A stretch of DNA of 64,000 bases, from positions 39,110-103,109 of the forward strand of contig CAVSIA010000018.1 of assembly GCA_963727575.1 (NCBI GenBank). Reading direction: 5' to 3'. This DNA comes from JAHQVI01 sp963727575 (GTDB taxonomy: Bacteria > Pseudomonadota > Alphaproteobacteria > Rhizobiales > Rhodomicrobiaceae). A program made the position numbers and the translations under genes. Below the pieces are notes generated by a model that was given only the letters and a program-made list of their open reading frames with translations, was not told where the DNA came from and made no database searches. Shown here one piece after another: positions 50,280 to 58,440 of the stretch (its first letter is position 1; each line of letters begins with the position of its first letter).

Positions 50280-50399
50280 GAACGTGCGCGTGACCGTGGG
50301 CTGTGAAAATTCCGGCAGCGTATTATTCCCTCGACAAACCGGCGCTGCGGGAGCGACCTGTTTCTTCTGAGATTATAGTGAGCATAAGGAGGAAGCACC

Positions 50400-50692
50400 A
50401 TGATCGTTCTGGTCGCGCGATACCACGTCAAACCCGGCAATGTCGACCAGATGCTCGACGGGCTTGCCCGCATGAAACGCTTGTCGAGCGCGACGAGCCG
50501 GGATGCCGGTTCTATCAGGTGTCGCGCTCTCGGGAGACTAACTATCTCGTGATGATCTACGAGCATTATGTCGACGAGGGCGCGCTCACGGCGCATCGCG
50601 AGACGCCGCATTTCAAGGCGATCATCCAAGGCGAGATCATCCCGCTTCTGGAGAAGCGCGAGGTGGAAGTGTTCGAGCTGGTTATCGCCTGA
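50400..50692 (+). CDS. Antibiotic-biosynthesis-monooxygenase-fold (ABM) protein (frame break near 50478)
   Basis: Small protein of about 97 residues with the ABM ferredoxin-like fold, comparable to YgiN-type quinol monooxygenases. The first part reads MIVLVARYHVKPGNVDQMLD. After a one-base shift near 50478 it continues TLVERDEPGCRFYQVSRSRE, then NYLVMIYEHYVDEGALTAHR and ETPHFKAII. A strong AGGAGG precedes the ATG. It is divergent from the EamA gene. Enzymes of this fold act on aromatic or quinone compounds; the function here is not assigned. Confidence 0.78.
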
Positions 50693-50703
50693 TACCTGCC
50701 CGG

Positions 50704-50860
50704 TCAGAGTACGAAATCGAACCGCCCGAATTTGCCGTCCGCCGCATCGTTAACGATCAGCAGCAGCCTTTCGTCGAACAGTCCGTCGCGCCGGTTGCGT
50801 GGCTCGCCAGGGATATAGAGCTGGGTCGTGAGCACCGGGCCGTTCGGCTTCTGCACCTTT
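50704..50860 (-). pseudogene. 3' fragment of an intradiol ring-cleavage dioxygenase
   Basis: Only the last ~52 codons are present: KVQKPNGPVLTTQLYIPGEP, RNRRDGLFDERLLLIVND, ending GKFGRFDFVL. The TTQLYIPGEP and RFDFVL blocks are typical of the C-terminus of protocatechuate/catechol intradiol dioxygenases. At 50,860-50,862 this sequence joins a histidine kinase gene in another frame, so the upstream nine tenths of the dioxygenase, including its iron ligands, are missing. It marks a deletion, an insertion boundary or an assembly join. Confidence 0.75.
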
Positions 50861-51944
50861 GGTTCGAGAGCATCTGCGCGAGCAGGTCGCGGTCGCCCTC
50901 CACCAGCGGCGGGTCGCCGTCCGGGATTTCGACGCGGAACGCGCGGCCCTGGTCCTCAGCGGTGGGCTGGAACAACTCGGCCACAGTCGCGCAGAGCTCG
51001 GCCAGATCAACCTCCCGGAACCGGGCGCGCGGCGAGCCGCCCTCGATCTGCGCGATGCGGAGCAACGCCTGGAAGCAGGCGTTGATCGCGTCGATCTGCG
51101 CGCGCGCATCGTCGAGGACCTCGACATCCGGCCCGTCCTGCAGCCGGTCCAGCGTGGCCCGCAGCCGGGTCAGCGGTGTCCGCAGGTCGTGCGCGATGTC
51201 GGCCGAGACCTGGCGCAGGCTGGCGACGTTCTCGGAAAGCCGGTCGAGCATGGCGTTTATGGCTTGGGCGATGCGGCCGATGTCGTCGTGTCGAGTGCCG
51301 ACGGGCACCCGGCACTCGAGATCGCCGCCGGCGACGGCATCGAGCGTTGCGCCGATGGCGGCGATCCGCGCCTCGGTCCGCCCGAGGAACCACAGCATCC
51401 CGGCGATCGCCAGCAGGGCCGAGGCGCCGAGACCGGCCAACAGCGCCTGCGAGAAGATCTCGACGACCTCGTCGCGCGCCTCGGTGCTGCGGGCCAGCAC
51501 GAGCGGCCGCCCCGCCAGCTCCGCACCGAGCGCGAGATAGCTGTCGGCGGCCTGCAGGGGCGGCAGGGGCCGAACCGCCTGCTCGTCGAGCGGCCGCCAG
51601 CCGGCGAAGGGCGCGGCCAGGCTGGCATTGCCCACGGCGGGTCCGCCCTCGGCGGCTGGCCAGAGAACGTAGACCGGCCCCTCGAAGCGTGCGGCTGCAG
51701 CCCGGGCGCGCACCTCGGCCTCGAGGGCCTGCCCGCCGCCGGCCGCGGCGATCGTCTCGAGCGCCGCGAGCTCCTCCAGCAGCCCGGCGCGGAGACGATG
51801 CTCCATCTCGCGCATCGAGAGCACATAGGCGGCGAGGAAGGCGGCGACGTTCGCCGCCAGGAACACCAGGGTCAGCAGACCGCCGAGCCGGACGACTCCC
51901 GAGCGTGCGAAGGCCGTCAGCCGACGCCGGCCGGCTGGCGTCAC
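50757..51944 (-). CDS. Sensor histidine kinase, 3'-truncated by a junction at ~50861
   Basis: Membrane sensor kinase paired with the OmpR-type regulator encoded upstream (GTGA overlap). Visible parts: transmembrane helix at ~residues 18-42, periplasmic sensor ~45-160, second helix ~167-188, HAMP ~190-243, HisKA with phospho-acceptor His in SADIAHDLRTPLTRLRATLD near residue 255, and the very start of the HATPase domain (GDRDLLAQMLSN). There normal sequence stops: the N box should continue (usually NLIENA), but the following 34 residues are out-of-frame reading of a dioxygenase gene end. The ATP-binding domain is gone, so it cannot autophosphorylate as it stands. Confidence 0.88.
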   Translation of the reverse strand: MTPAGRRRLTAFARSGVVRLGGLLTLVFLAANVAAFLAAYVLSMREMEHRLRAGLLEELAALETIAAAGGGQALEAEVRARAAAARFEGPVYVLWPAAEGGPAVGNASLAAPFAGWRPLDEQAVRPLPPLQAADSYLALGAELAGRPLVLARSTEARDEVVEIFSQALLAGLGASALLAIAGMLWFLGRTEARIAAIGATLDAVAGGDLECRVPVGTRHDDIGRIAQAINAMLDRLSENVASLRQVSADIAHDLRTPLTRLRATLDRLQDGPDVEVLDDARAQIDAINACFQALLRIAQIEGGSPRARFREVDLAELCATVAELFQPTAEDQGRAFRVEIPDGDPPLVEGDRDLLAQMLSNQRCRSRTARCSRPSSISLASHATGATDCSTKGCC

Positions 51945-52618
51945 TCGCCCACCCGCAGCGTGTAGCCGGCGCCGCGCACCGTCCGGATCAACTCGGCGCC
52001 GAACGGCTTGTCGACCTTGGCGCGCAGGCGGCTGACATGGCTCTCGACGACGTTGGTCTGCGGGTCGAAATGGATGTCCCAGACGGCCTCGAGCAGCATC
52101 GTCCGGGTCTGCACCCGCCCGGCCGTGCGCATCAGGTGCTCGAGCAGGCGGAACTCGCGTGGCTGCAGGTCGAGCGGCCGGCCGGCGCGGGTGACCCGCC
52201 GCCGGATCAGGTCCATCTCGAGATCCGCGACCTTCAGCACGGTCGGCTCGTCCTGCATGTGCGGGCGGCGCGCCAGCGCCGCGAGCCGGGCCGAGAGCTC
52301 GGTGAAGGCGAAGGGCTTGACGAGATAGTCGTCGGCGCCGGCATTCAGCCCCTCGACCCGGTCGTCGACACCGCCGAGCGCCGTCAGGAACAGCACTGGC
52401 GTGCGCACCTTGGCGCCGCGCAGCGTGCGGACCAGCGACAGCCCGTCGAGCCCGGGCAGCATCCGGTCGACGATGAGGATGTCATAGCCGCCGACGGTCG
52501 CCTGGATCAGCCCGTCGCGCCCGTTCGACAGCCGGTCGACCAGGTGCCCGGTCTCGGTCAGACCAGCCACGATGTAATCGGCCGTCCGCTCGTCATCCTC
52601 GATCAGCAGCAGCTTCAC
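51941..52618 (-). CDS. OmpR/PhoB-family response regulator
   Basis: Two-component regulator of 225 residues. Receiver: LLLIEDDERTADYIVAGLTE with phospho-Asp in ILIVDRMLPGLDGLSLVRTL (~residue 51), Thr in FLTALGGVDDRVEGLNAGAD and Lys in VKPFAFTEL. Winged-helix output domain (~130-225): LQPREFRLLEHLMRTAGRVQ, NVVESHVSRLRAKVDKPFGA. The start is GTG at 52618, supported by GGGGGAG upstream and the normal receiver beginning; a longer frame overlaps the PepSY gene. Its kinase is truncated. The likely target is the adjacent PepSY/secreted protein/DUF347 genes. Confidence 0.92.
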   Translation of the reverse strand: MKLLLIEDDERTADYIVAGLTETGHLVDRLSNGRDGLIQATVGGYDILIVDRMLPGLDGLSLVRTLRGAKVRTPVLFLTALGGVDDRVEGLNAGADDYLVKPFAFTELSARLAALARRPHMQDEPTVLKVADLEMDLIRRRVTRAGRPLDLQPREFRLLEHLMRTAGRVQTRTMLLEAVWDIHFDPQTNVVESHVSRLRAKVDKPFGAELIRTVRGAGYTLRVGE

Positions 52619-52685
52619 GCGCGCTCCCCCGGTGGCGCTCGCCGGCAGGCGTGGCCCGGCGGTGGTCCGCCGGGCCGCATGTCTG

Positions 52686-53270
52686 TCAGTCGTCATCCTC
52701 GTCGGCGGGGTGCCCGCTGGCAACGACTTTGCCGGTCTGGGCGTCGACCGCGACCATCGTGCGGTCGCCGTCCTGACCGGCGACCAGCACCGCCCAGACC
52801 GGGCCTGAGGCACCCTGGATCGCCTCGTCCGTGTCGTCCTCGAAATCGGCCTCCATGGCCTTGCCGTCGGCGGCGCTTTCCGCGGCGGTGATCGCGTCGG
52901 CCAGCGCGACCTTCGCCCCGTCGCCGCCCTCCGGGTCGTCCATCAGCCGCGCGAGGAAGCCCGGCTGCTCCGTCGCGGTCACGCTGCCCGACTGCGGATC
53001 GACGGCGACGTTCGTGACCTCGCCGGATGCAAGGGTGCTGACGACGTAGAGGGTCCGGCCGTTGTCGCCCTCGATCGACGCCTCGACGGCGCGTCCCTGG
53101 GCGGCCTGCTCGGCCGTTTTCACCGCGTCGAGCAGCGAGTGCGGCGCCGAAAGCGCCAGCTTCGCCTCGCTGGCCTGTTCTCCGCTGTCGCTCTCGGCCA
53201 GCGCCGCACCGCCGGCGCCCACCACGGCGAGGCACGCCGTCGCGGCGCAGAGGGTGTTCCTGACTTTCAT
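52686..53270 (-). CDS. Secreted double PepSY-domain protein
   Basis: A 194-residue exported protein: signal peptide (MKVRNTLCAATACLAVVGAG ... ALA), then two PepSY-like repeats. The first is SLLDAVKTAEQAAQGRAVEA ... VTNVAVDPQSGSV (~residues 45-100). The second is KVALADAITAAESAADGKAM ... MVAVDAQTGKVVA (~118-187). It is strongly acidic, ending ADEDDD. PepSY proteins are often encoded with two-component systems as periplasmic sensors or protease inhibitors, which agrees with the regulator gene downstream. It is divergent from another secreted-protein gene. Confidence 0.85.
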   Translation of the reverse strand: MKVRNTLCAATACLAVVGAGGAALAESDSGEQASEAKLALSAPHSLLDAVKTAEQAAQGRAVEASIEGDNGRTLYVVSTLASGEVTNVAVDPQSGSVTATEQPGFLARLMDDPEGGDGAKVALADAITAAESAADGKAMEADFEDDTDEAIQGASGPVWAVLVAGQDGDRTMVAVDAQTGKVVASGHPADEDDD

Positions 53271-53573
53271 TCCCGTCTCCTTGGTCTCGTCTGTGCCGGC
53301 GCCATTGGATCGGCGCCCGACTGCCACCGATCTGGCGCCGCCGGATCGCCGGATCCTGCCCTGCCGATTACCGATTCCCAATCTGCTCCGACCGGGACGC
53401 GGGACCGACGCGGGCCGGGCCGCCGTGAGGGCGCAGCACGCCCGACCTGCGGCGCCCGACCGCCCGGCGCAAGGCGGTCCGGAGCCGACGGTTGCGGAAC
53501 CGTATAGCGCCCGCCAGCCGCGCGTACAGGAAGCGCTCCAGATGGCTCGCTCGTCTGAGCATGGAGGTTCCAG
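53271..53573. other. Divergent promoter region, PepSY / secreted protein
   Basis: A 303-bp gap holding both promoters. The palindrome CGGTTGCGGAACCG (53489-53502, 5-base arms) about 70 bases before the plus-strand start could be an operator. No reading frame with a recognisable family was seen. Confidence 0.4.
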
Positions 53574-54221
53574 ATGAAGCAGTTTTTTCTCGCGGCGATC
53601 CTGATCGCGCTGCCGGTCGCCGGCTTCACGGCCGTCGAGACCTGGCTGCTGCCCAGTGGCGCGGGCACAACCGCCGCTTCGGCCTCGTCCGGGTCTCTCG
53701 GTGACCTGTCCGCCTACGAGGCCATCGTGGCAGACACCCGCGATCTCGTCGGCTCCGACGACCTCGCAGCCGCCGAAACCCGGATTACCGATTTCGAGAC
53801 GAAATGGGACGACACCGAGGCGACGATGCGTCCCGAGGCGCCCGCCGCCTGGGGCAATGTCGACGCGGCGGCGGATGCAACCTTCGCCGCACTGCGCGCC
53901 CGCACCCCCGATGCTGCGGAGGCGAAGCAGGCATTGGCCGCGTTGTCCGCCGTCCTGGCTGATCCAGCCGGCGCCGGCGGCTCGTCGGGAGGCGTCGAGC
54001 GCGTCGCCGGCATCGCCGTCACCGACGCGAACGGTCACCCGATCCCATGCGAGTCGATGCTGGCCGAGCTTCGCTCGACCCTTCAGGACGGCTCTCTCTC
54101 AGCCAAGATGCAGGCCAAGGCGGCCGATCTGCAGGCCAAGGCGACGGAGCGCTGCAACGCCGACGACGACGGGCGCGCCGACGCCTTCGCCGCGCAGGCG
54201 CTCGCGCTGGCCCGCCAGTAA
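53574..54221 (+). CDS. Secreted/periplasmic protein of unknown function
   Basis: Not recognised with certainty. 215 residues. The N-terminus MKQFFLAAILIALPVAGFTA is a signal peptide or a single membrane anchor. The remainder is Ala/Asp-rich and helical; one half (~residues 50-110) has TRITDFETKWDDTEATMRPE. The end has KMQAKAADLQAKATERCNAD, the latter with an acidic, calcium-loop-like NADDDGRADAFA. One Cys pair (PCESM and ERCN) could form a disulfide. GGAGG precedes the ATG. It lies 20 bases before the DUF347 gene and opposite a PepSY gene, so the three probably form one regulated locus. Confidence 0.65.
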   Translation: MKQFFLAAILIALPVAGFTAVETWLLPSGAGTTAASASSGSLGDLSAYEAIVADTRDLVGSDDLAAAETRITDFETKWDDTEATMRPEAPAAWGNVDAAADATFAALRARTPDAAEAKQALAALSAVLADPAGAGGSSGGVERVAGIAVTDANGHPIPCESMLAELRSTLQDGSLSAKMQAKAADLQAKATERCNADDDGRADAFAAQALALARQ

Positions 54222-54241
54222 CCCCAAGCCCGGAGACAGCA

Positions 54242-55039
54242 ATGAACACCCACGCCCTGGCGACGGTCGAAGACACCCGATCGGAGCCGCGCCCGAACCG
54301 CGTGCCGAACGTCACGCCGGAGTTCTGGCTGATCAAGCTGATGGCGGTGACCATGGGAGAGACGGCGGCGGACTACCTCGCGGTCAACTTGGGGCTCGGC
54401 CTCGCCACGACCTCGCTGATCATGACCGTCGTTCTGGTCGCCGCGCTGGTGCTGCAGTTCTCGCGCAGGCGCTACGTGCCCTGGACGTACTGGATGACCG
54501 TCGTCCTGATCTCGATCGTCGGCACGCTCGTCACCGACAACCTCGTCGACAATCTCGGCGTCGGCCTGGTGACCTGCACCGCGGCCTTCACCGTGGCACT
54601 GGCGCTGACGTTCTGGGTCTGGTTCAGGGCCGAGGGGACGCTGTCGATCCACACCATCGTCACGACGCGCCGCGAGGCGTTCTACTGGCTCGCGATCCTC
54701 TTCACCTTCGCGCTCGGCACGGCGGCGGGCGATCTCGTCGCCGAAGAGTTCGGGCTCGGCTACCTGCCGACCGGCATCCTGTTCGGCGCGATCATCCTGT
54801 CGCTCGCCATAGGCTATTTCCTTCTCGGCCTCGACGGCATCCTGGCCTTCTGGCTGGTCTACATCTTCACCCGACCGCTCGGCGCGTCCTTCGGCGACCT
54901 CTTGTCCCAGCCGGCGGACTATGGCGGGCTCGGCTTCGGCACGATCGTCACCAGCGCCGGCTTTCTCGCCGTGATCGCCGCGGTCGTGGCCTGGCTGACC
55001 CTGTCCGGCCGCGACCAGGAGTTCGTGCAGGCAGGATAG
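54242..55039 (+). CDS. DUF347/COG4705 four-repeat membrane protein
   Basis: Inner-membrane protein of 265 residues with about eight helices, built from four copies of a ~50-residue unit. Each unit has a G-x-x-x-x-D core: KLMAVTMGETAADYLAVNLG, SIVGTLVTDNLVDNLGVGL, TFALGTAAGDLVAEEFGLGY, and RPLGASFGDLLSQPADYGGL. This repeat is the DUF347 family, whose function is not established; the membrane-buried acidic residues hint at ion transport. The ATG at 54242 is supported by family start position. It follows the secreted-protein gene by 20 bases. Confidence 0.85.
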   Translation: MNTHALATVEDTRSEPRPNRVPNVTPEFWLIKLMAVTMGETAADYLAVNLGLGLATTSLIMTVVLVAALVLQFSRRRYVPWTYWMTVVLISIVGTLVTDNLVDNLGVGLVTCTAAFTVALALTFWVWFRAEGTLSIHTIVTTRREAFYWLAILFTFALGTAAGDLVAEEFGLGYLPTGILFGAIILSLAIGYFLLGLDGILAFWLVYIFTRPLGASFGDLLSQPADYGGLGFGTIVTSAGFLAVIAAVVAWLTLSGRDQEFVQAG

Positions 55040-55423
55040 CGGACCCCGGCGCCAAGCGCAGGGTTCCGCTCGGCCGATGACGCTTTGCCCGCGGAGCCCT
55101 GCGCCTCGCGGCCCGAACCCAACCAGGTGCGGACCAACTCGCTCCGTTTCGCTGACGACGAGGCTGCAATGAATATGAGTTTGCGGGGCGAAGCCCGACC
55201 TTATCAACAGCTGCGACATCGACCGAGAGGCCTCGGCCCGCGGGAAGGCATCGTCTGGTCTCTGACAGCGCACAAGCGCCGGGCGATGGAGTGCAGGGCA
55301 GACGCCTCAAGTCGCAGGGTCTTTTCAGGGGTGTCCGGCGGCGCTTGCAGCCGACACGCACGAACTACGCCACCGGCGTCACCCGGGCAGAGGACCACCG
55401 CACGCAAACGAGGCTCTTGTCGA
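55040..55423. other. Intergenic region, nothing recognised
   Basis: 384 bases between the convergent DUF347 and UPF0104 genes. Only short frames without family resemblance were seen. No clear terminator hairpin or RNA gene. Confidence 0.4.
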
Positions 55424-56383
55424 TCACGTCCGTAGAGCGTGCACCCATCCGAGAAATTCGCGCCCTCCGAGCAGCAGCGCGGCTGCCGAAAATGGGATGA
55501 GATAGTAGACCATTCGGTAGATAACGAGCGCCGCGGTCACGTCGGTGAGCTCGACCGACGGTGCCAATCCGGCCATGATCACGGCCTCGAAGACGCCGAT
55601 GCCGCCTGGCACATGGCTGAGCAGTCCGGCGGAGGTCGCGGCGAAGAAGACCGCCAGGAAGGCGCCGAACGGAACCGTATCGCTGCCTATCAGCAAATAG
55701 AGCGTCGCTGCTTCGAATCCCGTCTCGGTTAGGACGACAAGGGCGATCCCGGCGACGACAGCCGGTTTCGGCACCCGCAAACGAAAGCGCTTGGTCAGAC
55801 AGTGCGTTCGCGACGAAAGCACAATGAGGATCAGACATACAACGAAGAGCGCGGTCGCCGCGATGCTCGAGACCGTCGCGGGCGAGGCGGAGAGGTAGCC
55901 GGCGATGGCGCCTGGAGAGAGCGCCAGGAGGAGCAGGCAGATCAGCGTAAGCCCGATGCCGGAGGCCGCCGCCGTAATTGCCGAAATGGCCGCGACATCG
56001 AGAAGGGTCACCCCGTGTGCCGAGTAGAGCCGATATCGCACCGCGCCGCCCGACAGCGGGCCGCAGCCGATCACATTGTGGAAGGCATGCCCCGAGAAGG
56101 CGCCGAGCGCGACGGTGGCAGCCGGCACCTTCTTGCCGAGCATCTGCAGCGCCACCCCATCATAGCCGATCAGCGCGCAATAGCTGGAGAGCGCGGCGAC
56201 CAACGCCAGGCAGAGCCGCGCCGCGGAGATCTCCGTGATGCGGCCCATGATCTGATCGGGGCTGACGAGCAGCCCCAGGTGAACGACCGCGACCACCGCC
56301 AGACACAGCAGCACCATGGAGACGAGCGGCAGGATGCGGCACCGCGCCCATTGCACTGGCTTGCGCATGGCCACCCCCAGCAT
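55424..56383 (-). CDS. UPF0104/lysylphosphatidylglycerol-synthase-like membrane protein
   Basis: Inner-membrane protein of 319 residues with about eight helices, related to the flippase part of MprF and to YbhN (UPF0104). Typical blocks: ALSSYCALIGYDGVALQMLG near residue 65, AFSGHAFHNVIGCGPLSGGA (~95) and VRYRLYSAHGV. The end has FFAATSAGLLSHVPGGIGVF and EAVIMAGLAPS, the family's most conserved stretch. It lacks the soluble aminoacyl-transferase domain of MprF. The start may be ATG 56383 or ATG 56368, the latter preceded by GGGGG. It begins 3 bases after the ATP-grasp gene, so both are made from one message. Confidence 0.82.
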   Translation of the reverse strand: MLGVAMRKPVQWARCRILPLVSMVLLCLAVVAVVHLGLLVSPDQIMGRITEISAARLCLALVAALSSYCALIGYDGVALQMLGKKVPAATVALGAFSGHAFHNVIGCGPLSGGAVRYRLYSAHGVTLLDVAAISAITAAASGIGLTLICLLLLALSPGAIAGYLSASPATVSSIAATALFVVCLILIVLSSRTHCLTKRFRLRVPKPAVVAGIALVVLTETGFEAATLYLLIGSDTVPFGAFLAVFFAATSAGLLSHVPGGIGVFEAVIMAGLAPSVELTDVTAALVIYRMVYYLIPFSAAALLLGGREFLGWVHALRT

Positions 56384-56386
56384 GGG

Positions 56387-57505
56387 TCAGTTCGAGCGCG
56401 GATAGGCGCTCATCAGCCGCTGCTGCCGCAGGTGCAGGCGCGCCAGGGCGCCGAGCGCGATCGGCCGATGACCTCTGCGGCGCTGCTTGTCGGCGAGCGC
56501 GAACAGGCGCCGCTGCTTGGCGAACACCATCCCGTAGACCTGCGGGACAGTGTATTTCGGATCCCAGGCATGCACCACCTCGGATCCCGAGCCATTGACC
56601 TCCATGATGGTGAAGTCGCCGCACTTCAGATCCTCGAGACTCCGGTATCGGACGTCGAACCGGCCGACATGGAAGTCGGCCATGTCCCGTGCCACGGCAT
56701 CCACCGTGCTGATCAGTTGCTCGGTCGCGTGCTCGGTTCCGTCGAGGTACAGCCCGCCGGCGCGCGCCGAGCCGATCAGGGCCAGCCTGACGCTCTCGCC
56801 GGGCAGCGGGACGCGGTCGGGCTCGAAGCTCGGCTGGTGCAGACCGTCGCGCAGCATTCGGCTCAGCCGCGGGTCGGCGGCGATGATCTCGGCGATCGTG
56901 CGGCGGCCGTCGCCGACGACCCGCGGGTAATGGCGCAGCAGCATCCCGATGATGGAGCCGCGTGCCTCGTCGGGATCGCGCATGTAGAATATGCCCGCTT
57001 CGCCCTCGTCCGGGATGTAGCGCTGGAGCAGGAAGGTCTCGCCCGAGGGATAGCGCGCCGCATAGTGGCCGAGCTCGGCGGGCGAGGAGACCAGCCGCAC
57101 CCCGTATCCGCACCACCCGATATTCGGCTTGGCGACAATCGGGAAGCAGAGGCCCGCCGCCTGCATCATCAGGCATGTCTCGTCCAGCGAGAACATGCCG
57201 TCGGCAGTCACCGCGATCGATGCCGCCGTCATCGACCGCGCGAGCGGGCCCATTATGTCGAAATACTCGAGCTTCCCCTCGCCGACCATGCCCCCGGAGG
57301 TGATACGCGGATTGGCCGAGGAGGGCAGCCCGATGCTGCCATATTTCAGGCCGAGCCACAGCCACTGGATGATCATCGGGATCAGATCCAGCCATTTCGG
57401 AATGTGCTCCATCATGCCGCGCGTCGAGAACGACCACGCATGGCGGGTCGCCCGTTCCGACGCGAAAGCCTCCGCCGGCTCATCGGCGTGGCAGAGCATG
57501 TCCGT
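56387..57505 (-). CDS. ATP-grasp-type carboxylate-amine ligase-like protein
   Basis: A 372-residue cytosolic protein showing ATP-grasp features: nucleotide-lid region CFPIVAKPNIGWCGYGVRLV (~residue 125), FLLQRYIPDEGEAGIFYMRD (~160), and the metal-binding end DFTIMEVNGSGSEVVHAWDP (~310), equivalent to the E-x-N of D-Ala-D-Ala ligase-like enzymes. Such enzymes join a carboxylate to an amine using ATP. The exact subfamily was not recognised. Three starts are possible (57538, 57505, 57496); 57505 is an ATG giving MTDMLCHADEP. It is tightly coupled to the UPF0104 membrane protein, suggesting a shared lipid- or envelope-related product. Confidence 0.75.
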   Translation of the reverse strand, partial: TDMLCHADEPAEAFASERATRHAWSFSTRGMMEHIPKWLDLIPMIIQWLWLGLKYGSIGLPSSANPRITSGGMVGEGKLEYFDIMGPLARSMTAASIAVTADGMFSLDETCLMMQAAGLCFPIVAKPNIGWCGYGVRLVSSPAELGHYAARYPSGETFLLQRYIPDEGEAGIFYMRDPDEARGSIIGMLLRHYPRVVGDGRRTIAEIIAADPRLSRMLRDGLHQPSFEPDRVPLPGESVRLALIGSARAGGLYLDGTEHATEQLISTVDAVARDMADFHVGRFDVRYRSLEDLKCGDFTIMEVNGSGSEVVHAWDPKYTVPQVYGMVFAKQRRLFALADKQRRRGHRPIALGALARLHLRQQRLMSAYPRSN

Positions 57506-57771
57506 CATGGCCGGCACTCGTGTCGACTTGGCGCGCAATGGGCTTCGTCCGGCCGACCCGCCGGAGGGTCCGCCGGCGCCACAAGGTCGGTCGCGGTGTC
57601 ACACTTCGCCGAGCGTCCAAGCCTTCCAGATGTCGATCGAACGGCCATCGCATGGGTGCGCAGGTGCGTAGCATCGACAAGTCGCGGCGATGAGATGGAC
57701 ACGGGACACATGCCGGGAGCAGCGAGCTCGAACGCGGCGACCGGCTCGGCAGCTAGCGTCATCATGCACGC

Positions 57772-58440
57772 TCAACGCTGATGCGGGTGAAAAGGACAGC
57801 GCCAATCGGCGTCGACGAGCCGGCCGCTGTACTGCCTCGCTGCGGAGCTCTCGCCGTGCCGAGCTAGCATCGGATTTGCCGATCCGTTCGCGGCGATATC
57901 GCGCTCGATGATCAGCCGGCGCATCTTTTCGTACGTCCCGTCGGCGCGCAGCGCATCGAACTGACGGTGCAGATTGAATATCAGAGCGGGACAGGGCGAT
58001 CTTCGCGCTGCACGGCTGGCCAACGGATGCATTCCGACGACGTAGAAAGCATGGCCGCCGACACTCATCGCGAAATGTTCCGATGCGGGATTGCTGCTCA
58101 CAGCCGGATCCCAGCCGTGGATATCATTGTCGTGCATGCCCTGAAGGCGGCTCCACAGCGCCTTCTCGAATTGCTGTTCATCGATGCGGGCCGTTCCAGG
58201 AAAGAAAACGGCGAAGCTGACGAACGTTTCGTCCGGATGCGACCTCATCGCGAACTGAGAGATCGCCGACGCGATTTTGGCGTCGTCTCGACCGGAAGTC
58301 AGATCGTCTGCCACGAAGTGCCCGAGACGCCGCCGCGCGACCACAGATTTGGCGCCCAGGCATGGAAAGGCATCACTCTGGATGTATTCCGCGAACGCAT
58401 CTTCCTGAGGAGAGCGGCCGTGCCGACCCTGTAGAGCCAT
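57772..58440 (-). CDS. YqcI/YcgG family (GntA-like) haem-dependent oxygenase
   Basis: A 222-residue member of the YqcI/YcgG family; the studied relative GntA is a haem enzyme that N-hydroxylates an arginine derivative in guanitoxin synthesis. Family blocks: SDAFPCLGAKSVVARRRLGH near residue 25, HAFYVVGMHPLASRAARRSP near 130, CPALIFNLHRQFDALRADGT, and NPMLARHGESSAARQYSGRL with the closing DWRCPF. The length is close to the family's shorter members and the frame is intact. It stands alone between the ATP-grasp gene (266 bases away) and an IS256 element. A toxin pathway cannot be claimed, since no other such genes are present. Confidence 0.85.
   Translation of the reverse strand: MALQGRHGRSPQEDAFAEYIQSDAFPCLGAKSVVARRRLGHFVADDLTSGRDDAKIASAISQFAMRSHPDETFVSFAVFFPGTARIDEQQFEKALWSRLQGMHDNDIHGWDPAVSSNPASEHFAMSVGGHAFYVVGMHPLASRAARRSPCPALIFNLHRQFDALRADGTYEKMRRLIIERDIAANGSANPMLARHGESSAARQYSGRLVDADWRCPFHPHQR

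Noticed and set aside
55802..57781. A 659-codon open frame on the plus strand
   Set aside because: Antisense to the UPF0104 and ATP-grasp genes; composition is typical of GC-rich antisense frames and no domain is recognisable.
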